From the NCBI GenBank assembly GCA_943356465.1, contig CALREX010000007.1, positions 1 through 42,715 on the forward strand: a stretch of DNA of 42,715 nt, given 5' to 3'. Every line of letters starts with the position of its first letter. Positions within the stretch are counted from its first letter, which is position 1. Source of the DNA: Candidatus Peribacteria bacterium. GTDB lineage: Bacteria; Patescibacteriota; Gracilibacteria; UBA1369; LOWO2-01-FULL-3. The notes beneath the pieces are model-generated. The model searched no databases, had not been told where the DNA came from, and saw nothing but the letters and a program-made list of their open reading frames with translations. Below are positions 36,102-42,715 of the stretch, in pieces. The translations under genes were made by a program, and so were the position numbers.

Positions 36102-38192
36102 ATGGCAGATGAGTTAAGAAATTTACGCAATATTGGTATTATTGCCCATATTGATGCAGGAAAGACAACCGTTTCAGAACGTATTCTATTTTACACAGGA
36201 AAATCATACAAAATCGGAGAAGTTCACGAAGGAGCAGCTGTAATGGACTGGATGGAACAGGAAAGAGAAAGAGGAATTACTATCACATCTGCCGCAACAA
36301 CTTGTTTTTGGACTCTGCCTAACGGTGAAAAATACAAAATCAACCTTATCGATACTCCAGGACACGTTGACTTCACTGTTGAAGTAGAACGTTCTCTTCG
36401 CGTACTTGATGGAGGTGTCTGCGTTTTTGATGGAGCCATGGGAGTTGAACCACAATCCGAAACAGTATGGAGACAAGCGGATAAATACGATGTTCCACGT
36501 ATCGCTTTCATAAACAAAATGGACAAAATAGGAGGAGATTTCTACATGAGTTTAAATTCAATCCACACAAGATTAAATCCACATGCTGTAGCAATCCAGC
36601 TTCCAATCGGATTTGAAAAAGAATTCATGGGAATGGTCGATCTTATCGAAAGAAAAGCATACACATTCGAAGGAGATAAAGGAGAAAAGATCATAGAAAT
36701 TCCGGTTCCTGAGGACATGAAAGACAAGATGGAAGAGTATCGTGCAGTACTTGTCGAAAAAGTTTCAGAACACGACGATGCATTGATGGAAAAATTCATC
36801 AACGGACAGGATATTTCAGTTGAAGAAATCAAAGCAGCTTTAAGAAAAGCCACAATTCATACAAAACTTTTCCCTGTTATGTGCGGAACAGCTCTGCAAA
36901 ACAAAGGTGTTCAATTACTTTTGAACGCAGTTTGTGCATACCTTCCAAGCCCACACGATCTACCTCCAATCAAAGGAACAGACGTAAAAACAGGTGAAGA
37001 AATTTTGAGACATCCTGACAGTAAAGAACCGTTCTCAGCATTAGCATTCAAGATCGCAACAGATCCATTCGTCGGATCACTTTGCTACTTCCGTGTTTAC
37101 TCCGGAACACTTGAGTCAGGAAGCTATATCTTAAACGCATCAAAAGACAGCAAGGAAAGAGTAGGACGTATTCTTCAAATGCACTCAAACAATAGAGAAG
37201 AAATCAAAGTCGTACATGCCGGAGATATTGCAGCATTAGTCGGACTAAAAAGCACAACAACAGGAAACACACTTTGTGATCCTGCTCATCCCCTACTACT
37301 TGAATCAATCACATTTCCAGAACCTGTTATCAGAATCGCAGTCGAACCAAAAACAAAAGCCGATCAAGAAAAAATGGGACTTGCTCTTCAGAAACTTGTT
37401 GAAGAAGATCCAACACTAAGAGTAAATTCAGATCAGGAAACAGGACAAACAATCATTGCTGGAATGGGTGAACTTCATCTTGATATCATCATTGATCGTA
37501 TGAGAAGAGAGTTCAAAGTTGAGGCAAACATCGGTGCACCACAGGTTGCATACAGAGAAACAATTACAAAAGAAGTAAGATGTGAAGAGAAATACGCAAA
37601 GCAATCAGGAGGACGTGGACAATACGGACACGTAGTTCTTAAACTTTATCCACAAGCTCCTGGAACAGGATATGAATTCGTAAATTCAATTGTTGGAGGA
37701 AAGATTCCTAGAGAATTTATTCCAGCCGTTGATAAAGGTATTCAAGAAGCACTTACAAGAGGAATCTCTGCAGGATATCCTGTAGTAGACATCAAAGCAG
37801 AACTTATCGATGGAAGTTTCCATGAAGTGGATTCATCAGAAATGGCGTTCAAGATTGCCGGTTCGATGGCTTTCCAAAGTGGAACAAAAGCAGCTAGCCC
37901 GGTTATTCTAGAACCTGTGATGAAAGTGGAAGTGGTTGTTCCTGAAAATTATTTTGGAGATGTAATGGGAAATATCAGCTCACGTCGTGGACAAATCCTT
38001 GAAACTGGAGACAGAACAATGGTTAAGTTCATCAAAGCAACTATCCCATTGTCTGAAATGTTCGGTTACGCAACAGACCTTCGTTCAATGACACAAGGCC
38101 GCGGTAATTACACAATGGAATTCGGTTTCTACGAAAAAGTTCCAAACTCTGTTGCTGAAACAATCATCGCAAAGAGAACAGGAAACAAATAA
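36102..38192 (+). CDS. fusA: Elongation factor G
   Basis: A 696-residue translocase GTPase. G1 is AHIDAGKTT (residues 15-23), G3 is [10 protein letters not shown]4 is NKMD, and switch I contains [17 protein letters not shown]. Domains II-V follow, including the domain IV loop and [12 protein letters not shown]-like [15 protein letters not shown] and the late [22 protein letters not shown]. It is full length and has no second-copy features. It ends the str unit, followed by a strong terminator, so tuf is transcribed separately. Confidence 0.98.
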   Translation: MADELRNLRNIGIIAHIDAGKTTVSERILFYTGKSYKIGEVHEGAAVMDWMEQERERGITITSAATTCFWTLPNGEKYKINLIDTPGHVDFTVEVERSLRVLDGGVCVFDGAMGVEPQSETVWRQADKYDVPRIAFINKMDKIGGDFYMSLNSIHTRLNPHAVAIQLPIGFEKEFMGMVDLIERKAYTFEGDKGEKIIEIPVPEDMKDKMEEYRAVLVEKVSEHDDALMEKFINGQDISVEEIKAALRKATIHTKLFPVMCGTALQNKGVQLLLNAVCAYLPSPHDLPPIKGTDVKTGEEILRHPDSKEPFSALAFKIATDPFVGSLCYFRVYSGTLESGSYILNASKDSKERVGRILQMHSNNREEIKVVHAGDIAALVGLKSTTTGNTLCDPAHPLLLESITFPEPVIRIAVEPKTKADQEKMGLALQKLVEEDPTLRVNSDQETGQTIIAGMGELHLDIIIDRMRREFKVEANIGAPQVAYRETITKEVRCEEKYAKQSGGRGQYGHVVLKLYPQAPGTGYEFVNSIVGGKIPREFIPAVDKGIQEALTRGISAGYPVVDIKAELIDGSFHEVDSSEMAFKIAGSMAFQSGTKAASPVILEPVMKVEVVVPENYFGDVMGNISSRRGQILETGDRTMVKFIKATIPLSEMFGYATDLRSMTQGRGNYTMEFGFYEKVPNSVAETIIAKRTGNK

Positions 38193-38210
38193 AGAAAACC
38201 AATCTATTAA

Positions 38211-38245
38211 AAAGTGTCGTTGGGTAACCAATGACACTTTTTTTT
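38211..38245 (+). terminator. Strong rho-independent terminator after fusA
   Basis: AAAGTGTCGTTGG (38211-38223), GTAA tetraloop, CCAATGACACTTT (38228-38240): 13 pairs with one G-U and a GNRA-type loop, followed by T's to 38245. Confidence 0.95.
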
Positions 38246-38303
38246 GTTGACCTACAGAAAAACCAAGTCCATAATTACAACCAACCTTTTAACAATATAC
38301 CAT

Positions 38304-38687
38304 ATGGAAACAGACGCAAAAGGTCCACTCCCAAAAAATCAGGAATCTCCAAAACTCAAACTGCCAAAAACCCCTGAAACAATTAACAAATTACGTGACA
38401 AATTAACATGTTACAGGGACATTCTATCAACAGATAAAGCACTTCACGAAATAGGCATGGGCAAAAAATTAAGCCCTTTCTTAGCACCAGAACAAGCATT
38501 TCAAGTATTTCCAAATATTAATAACAATCATTATATCGTTTATATATTGGAAAAATTGCTTGCAGAAGGAGTAGTTGATACACAGGCATGCTCGAGAGAT
38601 CTAGCTGCAAAAGACTATGGATCGTTTGACGCACAAGCTTTTAATCATGCTTGTGCAGAAATTGATGCATTAATAGCGGAAACATAA
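38304..38687 (+). CDS. Hypothetical helical protein between fusA and tuf
   Basis: A 127-residue protein from ATG 38304 (an upstream start at 38244 would add 20 residues but overlaps the terminator). Not recognised. After a polar N-terminus with several prolines, the sequence is predicted to be mostly helical (TINKLRDKLTCYRDILSTDKALHEIGMG; NHYIVYILEKLLAEGVVD), with three cysteines. No membrane segment. It lies after the fusA terminator and has no clear promoter, so its expression mode is unclear. Confidence 0.6.
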   Translation: METDAKGPLPKNQESPKLKLPKTPETINKLRDKLTCYRDILSTDKALHEIGMGKKLSPFLAPEQAFQVFPNINNNHYIVYILEKLLAEGVVDTQACSRDLAAKDYGSFDAQAFNHACAEIDALIAET

Positions 38688-38746
38688 GAAAATATTCTTC
38701 AAATATACCCAACATTCTACCAACACAAACAAGACAAAAATTTCTC

Positions 38747-38775
38747 TTGCATTACCCTAAATTCTCGTATATATT
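38747..38775 (+). promoter_or_regulatory. tuf promoter
   Basis: TTGCAT (38747-38752), 17 bases, TATATT (38770-38775). The upstream TTTCTCTTG context matches the rpoB and dnaK promoters. The predicted transcript starts near 38782. Confidence 0.7.
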
Positions 38776-38784
38776 TCCGGAGCT

Positions 38785-38806
38785 GTCGCGTGCGACTAAT
38801 CGTCGC
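38785..38806 (+). promoter_or_regulatory. Three-part GTCGC/GCGAC/GTCGC element in the tuf leader
   Basis: GTCGC (38785-38789), GCGAC (38792-38796) and GTCGC (38802-38806) allow two alternative five-pair hairpins sharing the middle arm. The first would have only a two-base loop, so the second (loop TAATC) is favoured. It is within a few bases of the predicted transcript start. Confidence 0.45.
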
Positions 38807-38858
38807 AAATTTAAGTCGACATCAAATTATTTTATATATTATTTTAACAATTACCAAT

Positions 38859-40052
38859 ATGGCAGAAGGAGTATTTGTGAGAAATAAGCCACACGTGAAC
38901 GTTGGTACAATAGGCCACGTTGATCACGGTAAGACTACACTCACAGCCGCAATCACTACAGTTGCAGCAAAAAACTTCGGAGGCGGAAACAAGGCTGTAT
39001 CATATGCCCAAATCGACAACGCTCCTGAAGAAAAAGCTAGAGGTATCACGATCGCTACCTCACACCAGGAGTACGAAACAGCAAAGAGACATTACGCTCA
39101 CGTTGACTGTCCTGGACATGCCGATTATGTAAAGAACATGATCACTGGAGCTGCTCAAATGGATGGAGCGATTCTAGTAGTATCAGCCGCAGACGGTCCT
39201 ATGCCACAAACTCGTGAACATATCCTTCTTGCCCATCAGGTAAACGTTCCATACATCGTTGTTTTCTTAAACAAGATGGACATGGCGGATCCTGAGATCG
39301 CAGACCTTTCAGAAATGGAAGTTCGTGAACTTCTAAAAAAATATGAATATCCTGGAGATGATGTACCTATTATCAGAGGATCAGCTCTAAAAGCACTTGA
39401 GAATCCAGAGGATCCGGTTGCAGCAAAACCAATCCTTGATCTTCTTGACGCTTTGGATACATACATCCCGGAACCTGTTCGTGAATTAGACAAACCATTC
39501 TTGATGTCAGTTGAAGATGTATTCTCTATCAAAGGTAGAGGAACAGTTGCAACTGGAAGAGTTGAAAAAGGAGTTGTTAAAGTAAATGAAGAAGTTGAAA
39601 TCGTTGGTATTAGAGATACAAGAAAAGTTACAGTTACAGGTGTTGAAATGTTCAAGAAGAGTCTTGATCAAGGACAAGCCGGTGACAATGTAGGTCTACT
39701 TCTACGTGGAATTGAAAGAGAAGAAATTGAAAGAGGACAAGTTATTGCAAAACCTGGATCAATCACTCCTCACACAGCATTCGAAGCCGAAGTTTACGTA
39801 CTTACAAAAGATGAAGGTGGAAGACATACTCCATTCTTCAAAGGATACAGACCACAATTCTACATCCGAACGACAGATGTTACTGGAGCATTTGAGCTGC
39901 CAGCAGGTGTTGAAATGGTCATGCCTGGAGATAACGTAAAAGCGGTTGTTACTCTTGGAGCTCCTATCGCTCTAGACGAAGGAACACGTTTCGCTATCCG
40001 CGAAGGTGGAAGAACAGTCGGAGCAGGAGTAGTTGCTAAGATTATCAAATAG
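38859..40052 (+). CDS. tuf: Elongation factor Tu
   Basis: A 397-residue EF-Tu delivering aminoacyl-tRNA to the ribosome. I place the start at ATG 38859 ([28 protein letters not shown]); an in-frame upstream ATG at 38790 would run through the leader. G1 is GHVDHGKTT, switch I has [20 protein letters not shown]3 is [12 protein letters not shown] and G4 is NKMD. Domains II and III are complete, ending in [20 protein letters not shown]. It is transcribed alone, from its own promoter to a strong terminator. Confidence 0.98.
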   Translation: MAEGVFVRNKPHVNVGTIGHVDHGKTTLTAAITTVAAKNFGGGNKAVSYAQIDNAPEEKARGITIATSHQEYETAKRHYAHVDCPGHADYVKNMITGAAQMDGAILVVSAADGPMPQTREHILLAHQVNVPYIVVFLNKMDMADPEIADLSEMEVRELLKKYEYPGDDVPIIRGSALKALENPEDPVAAKPILDLLDALDTYIPEPVRELDKPFLMSVEDVFSIKGRGTVATGRVEKGVVKVNEEVEIVGIRDTRKVTVTGVEMFKKSLDQGQAGDNVGLLLRGIEREEIERGQVIAKPGSITPHTAFEAEVYVLTKDEGGRHTPFFKGYRPQFYIRTTDVTGAFELPAGVEMVMPGDNVKAVVTLGAPIALDEGTRFAIREGGRTVGAGVVAKIIK

Positions 40053-40078
40053 TCTTAGAGAACAAAAACTCACAAATC

Positions 40079-40111
40079 AAAAAGACCTTCCCTAAAAAGA
40101 AGGTCTTTTTT
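40079..40111 (+). terminator. Rho-independent terminator after tuf
   Basis: AAAGACCTTC (40081-40090), eight-base loop, GAAGGTCTTT (40099-40108), continuing into T's to 40111. Confidence 0.95.
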
Positions 40112-40122
40112 GTTGTATAAAA

Positions 40123-40605
40123 TTAAACACTAAAACTCATACTATCATCATCACTTTTACCTCCACCTTCAGGTACAGATGGCGGCGGAACCAAAGCAGA
40201 AGCCTTATCATTAACACCTTTAGATATAGATCCTGGAGTTATCGCTGGCAAAGCCGGTCTAGTCAATCTCGTAAGTTCACCACCGGGTTGCTGAGACACA
40301 GAAATAGGCTTTTCTTCAAAAACATCAGTGGAAACTTCCAAATCAAAAACACCATTTTTTGGTTGCGTAATCCTAAATCCCTCCGCGGAACAAAGGACAG
40401 AAAACAAAACATCATGTCCTTCAACATGAACGACATGATCATTCAATCCCTCTATTCTCAAAAATTGTCCGCTCTCACCATTAATCGAAGAAAATTTTAA
40501 ATTTTCAAAATTAACCTCTATAGGGGCAGTTTTAAAAATTCTTGAAATAAAAGACTTAAAACGTGAAACTAATACACTTTTTGCAGCATCAATCCTTCTA
40601 CACAA
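40123..40605 (-). CDS. 3' piece of a UGA-interrupted ORF, hypothetical
   Basis: A 160-residue reading frame that could begin at TTG 40605, but is in the same frame as, and separated only by a single UGA codon and 12 sense codons from, the ORF at 40642-40869. The content is not recognised: a basic helical start (RRIDAAKSVLVSRFKSFISRIF), a strand-rich domain (ENLKFSSINGESGQFLRIEGL; VVHVEGHDVLFSVLCSAEGFRIT) and a Pro/Ser/Gly-rich tail. No ATG lies near the proposed start, which argues that this is the C-terminal part of a longer protein. It converges on the tuf terminator. Confidence 0.5.
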   Translation of the reverse strand: MCRRIDAAKSVLVSRFKSFISRIFKTAPIEVNFENLKFSSINGESGQFLRIEGLNDHVVHVEGHDVLFSVLCSAEGFRITQPKNGVFDLEVSTDVFEEKPISVSQQPGGELTRLTRPALPAITPGSISKGVNDKASALVPPPSVPEGGGKSDDDSMSFSV

Positions 40606-40641
40606 TTCAGCTACTCCAACATCGGAAGAAATAGTCTCGAC

Positions 40642-40869
40642 TCATCTATCACCAAGATCAAGTCTTGGAGGAGGTATCGGAGTCCCCCTTTGAGTACTAT
40701 ATTCATGTGCAGCCTCAACAGGAAAACCGGCACTCGACGGCATACTTAAACGCCCGGGCTGCTCTTCTCCATTGGACACATCGGCATCAATAGCACCTGG
40801 AGCAGTAGGATGCGCTAAATCTTCACCACCGGTTCTTCCGGTAGGACTTTCTTCATCTCCAGGCTTCAT
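40642..40869 (-). CDS. 5' piece of the UGA-interrupted ORF, hypothetical
   Basis: The 75-residue product (MKPGDEESPTGRTGG...) starts at ATG 40869, five codons inside the longest frame (40884). Here an AGAGGT Shine-Dalgarno-like sequence stands seven bases ahead, a rarity in this window. It is Pro/Gly/Glu-rich and probably disordered, ending IPPPRLDLGDR then TGA (40644-40642). The same frame stays open after the TGA for 172 more codons. Read through, the protein would be about 248 residues: disordered N-terminus, folded middle, disordered C-terminus. Nonsense mutation, recoding or a sequence error are all possible. Confidence 0.5.
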   Translation of the reverse strand: MKPGDEESPTGRTGGEDLAHPTAPGAIDADVSNGEEQPGRLSMPSSAGFPVEAAHEYSTQRGTPIPPPRLDLGDR

Positions 40870-40964
40870 AAGATTACCTCTCATAACATAAGCTTAATAA
40901 ATACCATAGGGTATTATACCACAAAATAGCAAAAAGGTAAAGACGCTGAAAATCAATATTTTTC

Positions 40965-40993
40965 TTGACTTAAGCCTTTAATACATATATAAA
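40965..40993 (+). promoter_or_regulatory. rpsJ promoter
   Basis: TTGACT (40965-40970), 17 bases, TATAAA (40988-40993), with the same TTCTTGACT context as the rpoB promoter. The predicted transcript starts near 41000 with a leader of about 125 bases. Confidence 0.8.
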
Positions 40994-41007
40994 TCCACTA
41001 CAAAATT

Positions 41008-41104
41008 GATTTCCTGTTTTTAGGAAATCGCTCGCAATGCGGGACAGCTCAAATTCATGTTAAGGATCAAACCTTTGACCGAGCTGTACAATCTCGGTTT
41101 TTTT
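41008..41104 (+). promoter_or_regulatory. rpsJ leader with terminator/antiterminator switch
   Basis: Hairpin 1: GATTTCCT/AGGAAATC (41008-41015, 41022-41029). Antiterminator candidate: ACAGCTC (41044-41050) with GAGCTGT (41081-41087). Terminator: CCGAG (41079-41083), nine-base loop, CTCGG (41093-41097), then seven T's (41098-41104). The last two pairings share bases 41081-41083 and exclude each other. An eight-codon frame MRDSSNSC (41037-41063) covers the antiterminator's first arm. Confidence 0.7.
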
Positions 41105-41126
41105 AAAATTATTAACCCACAAAACC

Positions 41127-41450
41127 ATGGCAACAAAGCAAAAAATCAGAATCAAAATCAAATCATTCGACCATAGAGTAATAGATGAAACAACAAAACT
41201 TATCATCGACACAGCTGAAAGAACAGGAGCAATGATTGCAGGTCCGATTCCGTTGCCAACAAAAATCGAAAAATTCACAGTAAACAAATCAACATTCGTT
41301 CACAAAAACGCACGTGAACAATTCGAAATCAGAACTCACTCACGCCTTATCGACATCCGCGAAACAACACCAAAAACAATCGAATCTCTTTCCAGCCTAA
41401 ACCTTCCGGCTGGAGTACAGATTGAAATAAAAATGTTATCAGAAGAATAA
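41127..41450 (+). CDS. rpsJ: 30S ribosomal protein S10
   Basis: A 107-residue S10 (NusE). Family landmarks are [70 protein letters not shown] and the C-terminal [12 protein letters not shown]. Besides its ribosomal role, S10 acts in transcription antitermination with NusB. It is followed by a convergent membrane protein gene, so rplC and the rest of the usual S10 operon do not follow. Its own promoter and an attenuator-like leader precede it. Confidence 0.97.
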   Translation: MATKQKIRIKIKSFDHRVIDETTKLIIDTAERTGAMIAGPIPLPTKIEKFTVNKSTFVHKNAREQFEIRTHSRLIDIRETTPKTIESLSSLNLPAGVQIEIKMLSEE

Positions 41451-41466
41451 ATCGGCTGATTTAGCC

Positions 41467-42579
41467 TTACTCTTCACTTTTTGGGACATCGGCCTTATCA
41501 GCTTTCTCATTTTTCGGAGCATCAACTTTAGCTCCGTTTTTCGCCATTTTAAACATTGTCGCAGTAAAAGCTGTATCCAATACCGCAATAGATGCAGGGC
41601 TTAAATCCATTTTAAAAGTACCATTCATCAAGGCATTCGTACCAAAATAGTTCAAAGCCAATGATTCAACAAAAAGCAATGGACGATCCATTTTTCCAAG
41701 TTTTTTATCAATATCTTTCGATCCCTCATCTCCATATTTTTTATGAAGCATTTCCGCACCCTTAAGCGCCAAAGCCGCAACAAGTGAAACAGTAAGACCA
41801 CCAATCACAATACTTGTAAGAATATTATTGTGTCCCCATTTTGCAGTTCTAGCCTGCTCCCATTTTGCCGGACCTGAAATAGCTGCATCAACAGAAACAG
41901 ACCAAACCGCAGCAATATATTTCAAAAAAGACGCATCCAGAGAACCTATCACATCCACATCTTCGCCCTCGCCTTCTTCATCCCCTTTAATTTCACCATA
42001 CAAAAACTTCGCCAAGATAGCAAAACCAGCGGCAGAAAGCCCTCTTTGGGCAATTTCACCGTAACCGATTTTTTCACCACCTGTTTCAGCACCGGCAGTG
42101 GCCGCACCAGAAAGTACAGGCAAAAGAATATGACTCGCCCCTACTCCAAATATCCATGCTGACTTCGCCCTCGAAGATCCAAATTTTCTATACATCGCAA
42201 GCGTAGCAACGGCTACATCTACAGCAATTCCAAGCCCCATCATTACAGAAACACCATAAAAATAAGCATCACGGGTTTCAGCACTATCTTCAGGAATAAC
42301 CACACCAGATTTTTCAACAACTTTCACGTCCTCAGGAGTCAAAGCCGGAGTTTTACTTTTCATGGAATCTTCCAGAGAATCTCCAGATGGCTTATCTGCA
42401 GTATAAGCAGGCAAAAGAGTACCCATAGCCGCAAGTCCGACACCTTTACCAAGCCAACCCAAAAATTTGCGCCTTGAATTATCAACAGCACCTTTAATCA
42501 TATCACCGCCTTCAGTAGCTTTTTCAATACCTATGCTACCCTCCACTACACCCTTTTTTACTCCATCTAAATCTCCCAT
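41467..42579 (-). CDS. Multi-pass membrane protein with twin-arginine motif, function unknown
   Basis: A 370-residue protein I cannot assign. Residues 35-41 read SRRKFLG, a good Tat motif, followed by a hydrophobic stretch to about 58 and a possible cleavage region near AYTADK. The motif comes after an unusually long 34-residue N-region. Further hydrophobic segments lie near 107-130, 141-162, 180-195, 219-238 and 251-272, with weaker ones near 300-318 and 325-345. Two segments repeat a VD-x-A pattern (GLGIAVDVAVATLAM and VWSVSVDAAISGPAK), suggesting an internal duplication as in LysE/MntP-like transporters; this is a loose resemblance only. The C-terminus is Lys/Glu-rich. It is convergent with rpsJ. 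Confidence 0.65.
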   Translation of the reverse strand: MGDLDGVKKGVVEGSIGIEKATEGGDMIKGAVDNSRRKFLGWLGKGVGLAAMGTLLPAYTADKPSGDSLEDSMKSKTPALTPEDVKVVEKSGVVIPEDSAETRDAYFYGVSVMMGLGIAVDVAVATLAMYRKFGSSRAKSAWIFGVGASHILLPVLSGAATAGAETGGEKIGYGEIAQRGLSAAGFAILAKFLYGEIKGDEEGEGEDVDVIGSLDASFLKYIAAVWSVSVDAAISGPAKWEQARTAKWGHNNILTSIVIGGLTVSLVAALALKGAEMLHKKYGDEGSKDIDKKLGKMDRPLLFVESLALNYFGTNALMNGTFKMDLSPASIAVLDTAFTATMFKMAKNGAKVDAPKNEKADKADVPKSEE

Positions 42580-42601
42580 ACTATTTTTAATTAAGTTTTA
42601 T

Positions 42602-42630
42602 ATTAAATCATGAAGCGAAGATATTGTCAA
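42602..42630 (-). promoter_or_regulatory. Promoter for the Tat-motif membrane protein gene
   Basis: On the minus strand TTGACA (42630-42625), 17 bases, TTTAAT (42607-42602), 22 bases before the ATG at 42579. Consensus -35 and good spacing. Confidence 0.7.
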
Positions 42631-42690
42631 GGCCGTTGGGTAATGTGCACACACTTTTTGCACTTTTTTGGGAGAGAAGTAGGCTGAGGG

Positions 42691-42711
42691 CATGACAAAA
42701 ATCATGCCAAA
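42691..42711. repeat. Inverted repeat at the right edge
   Basis: GGCATGA and TCATGCC, seven perfect pairs around a short A-rich loop. On the plus strand an ATG at about 42693 lies inside it and stays open for the remaining eight codons, so a gene could start here. Too little sequence is available to decide. Confidence 0.35.
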
Positions 42712-42715
42712 CACA

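Noticed and set aside
40642-40644. Selenocysteine at the in-frame UGA
   Set aside because: No convincing SECIS-like hairpin seen just downstream, and the flanking sequence resembles no known selenoprotein; recoding remains only a general possibility.
38218-42642. Shared 10-mer CGTTGGGTAA in the fusA terminator and at 42633-42642
   Set aside because: Short and without shared flanking structure; most simply chance.
1-42715. UGA=glycine code (Gracilibacteria/SR1 type)
   Set aside because: Large conserved genes (rpoB, rpoC, dnaK, fusA) are intact without internal TGA and use GGA for glycine; TGA also ends the 15504-16091 gene at an ATGA overlap.
1-42715. CRISPR arrays, IS elements, transposase or integrase genes, rRNA genes
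   Set aside because: No regularly spaced repeats, terminal inverted repeats with transposase, or rRNA-like stretches were seen.

Overview
The window reads as a chromosomal segment of a low-GC, small-genome bacterium. I infer a Candidate Phyla Radiation (Patescibacteria) member, with Peregrinibacteria-like lineages the best guess. The reasons are dense packing, near-exclusive TAA stops, start codons almost without Shine-Dalgarno sequences, compact versions of core enzymes (399-residue Pgi, 238-residue HrcA) and many unrecognised small proteins. The genetic code is standard: large conserved genes use GGA for glycine without internal UGA, which excludes the UGA=Gly code of Gracilibacteria/SR1. 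The assignment is inference; no 16S rRNA is present.

Layout. 1-4801 (minus strand): rsmH, an FtsL-like gene, class I fructose-bisphosphate aldolase, a first GAPDH, an ECF sigma factor and a FecR-like membrane protein cut by the left edge. 5120-7002: a small membrane exporter-type protein, tsaC and an unknown protein. 7123-15484: a second GAPDH, the heat-shock genes hrcA-grpE and dnaK under CIRCE operators, and between them on the opposite strand a 1252-residue FAD oxidase/double PLP-fold fusion. 15504-17921: a small accessory stretch with a membrane protein, a DUF1643 protein, a compact tRNA/tmRNA-like RNA with terminator, a 59-codon ORF, a DUF2000 protein and an SMR-type transporter.

17984-24710 is a tightly spaced seven-gene run: pgi, a LOG-family gene, epmA, efp, serS and an ABC ATPase/permease pair. 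A second LOG-family gene and an unknown protein follow. 26766-40052 is the transcription/translation block rpoB-ssb-rpoC-rpsL-rpsG-fusA-(unknown)-tuf, with ssb unusually placed between rpoB and rpoC. 40123-42579 holds an ORF broken by one UGA, rpsJ without the rest of its usual operon, and a Tat-motif multi-pass membrane protein.

Functional picture. Glycolytic enzymes (Pgi, Fba, two GAPDHs with different cofactor-site residues), an EpmA/EF-P pair for proline-stretch translation, and the RNAP/elongation-factor genes sit together. Several highly expressed units (rpoB, rpsL, tuf, rpsJ, dnaK) have recognisable sigma70 promoters followed by structured leaders. The rpoB and rpsJ leaders look like transcription attenuators. 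The most unusual items are the FAD/pseudo-PLP/PLP fusion protein, the minimal tRNA/tmRNA-like RNA, the attenuator leaders and the UGA-interrupted ORF.
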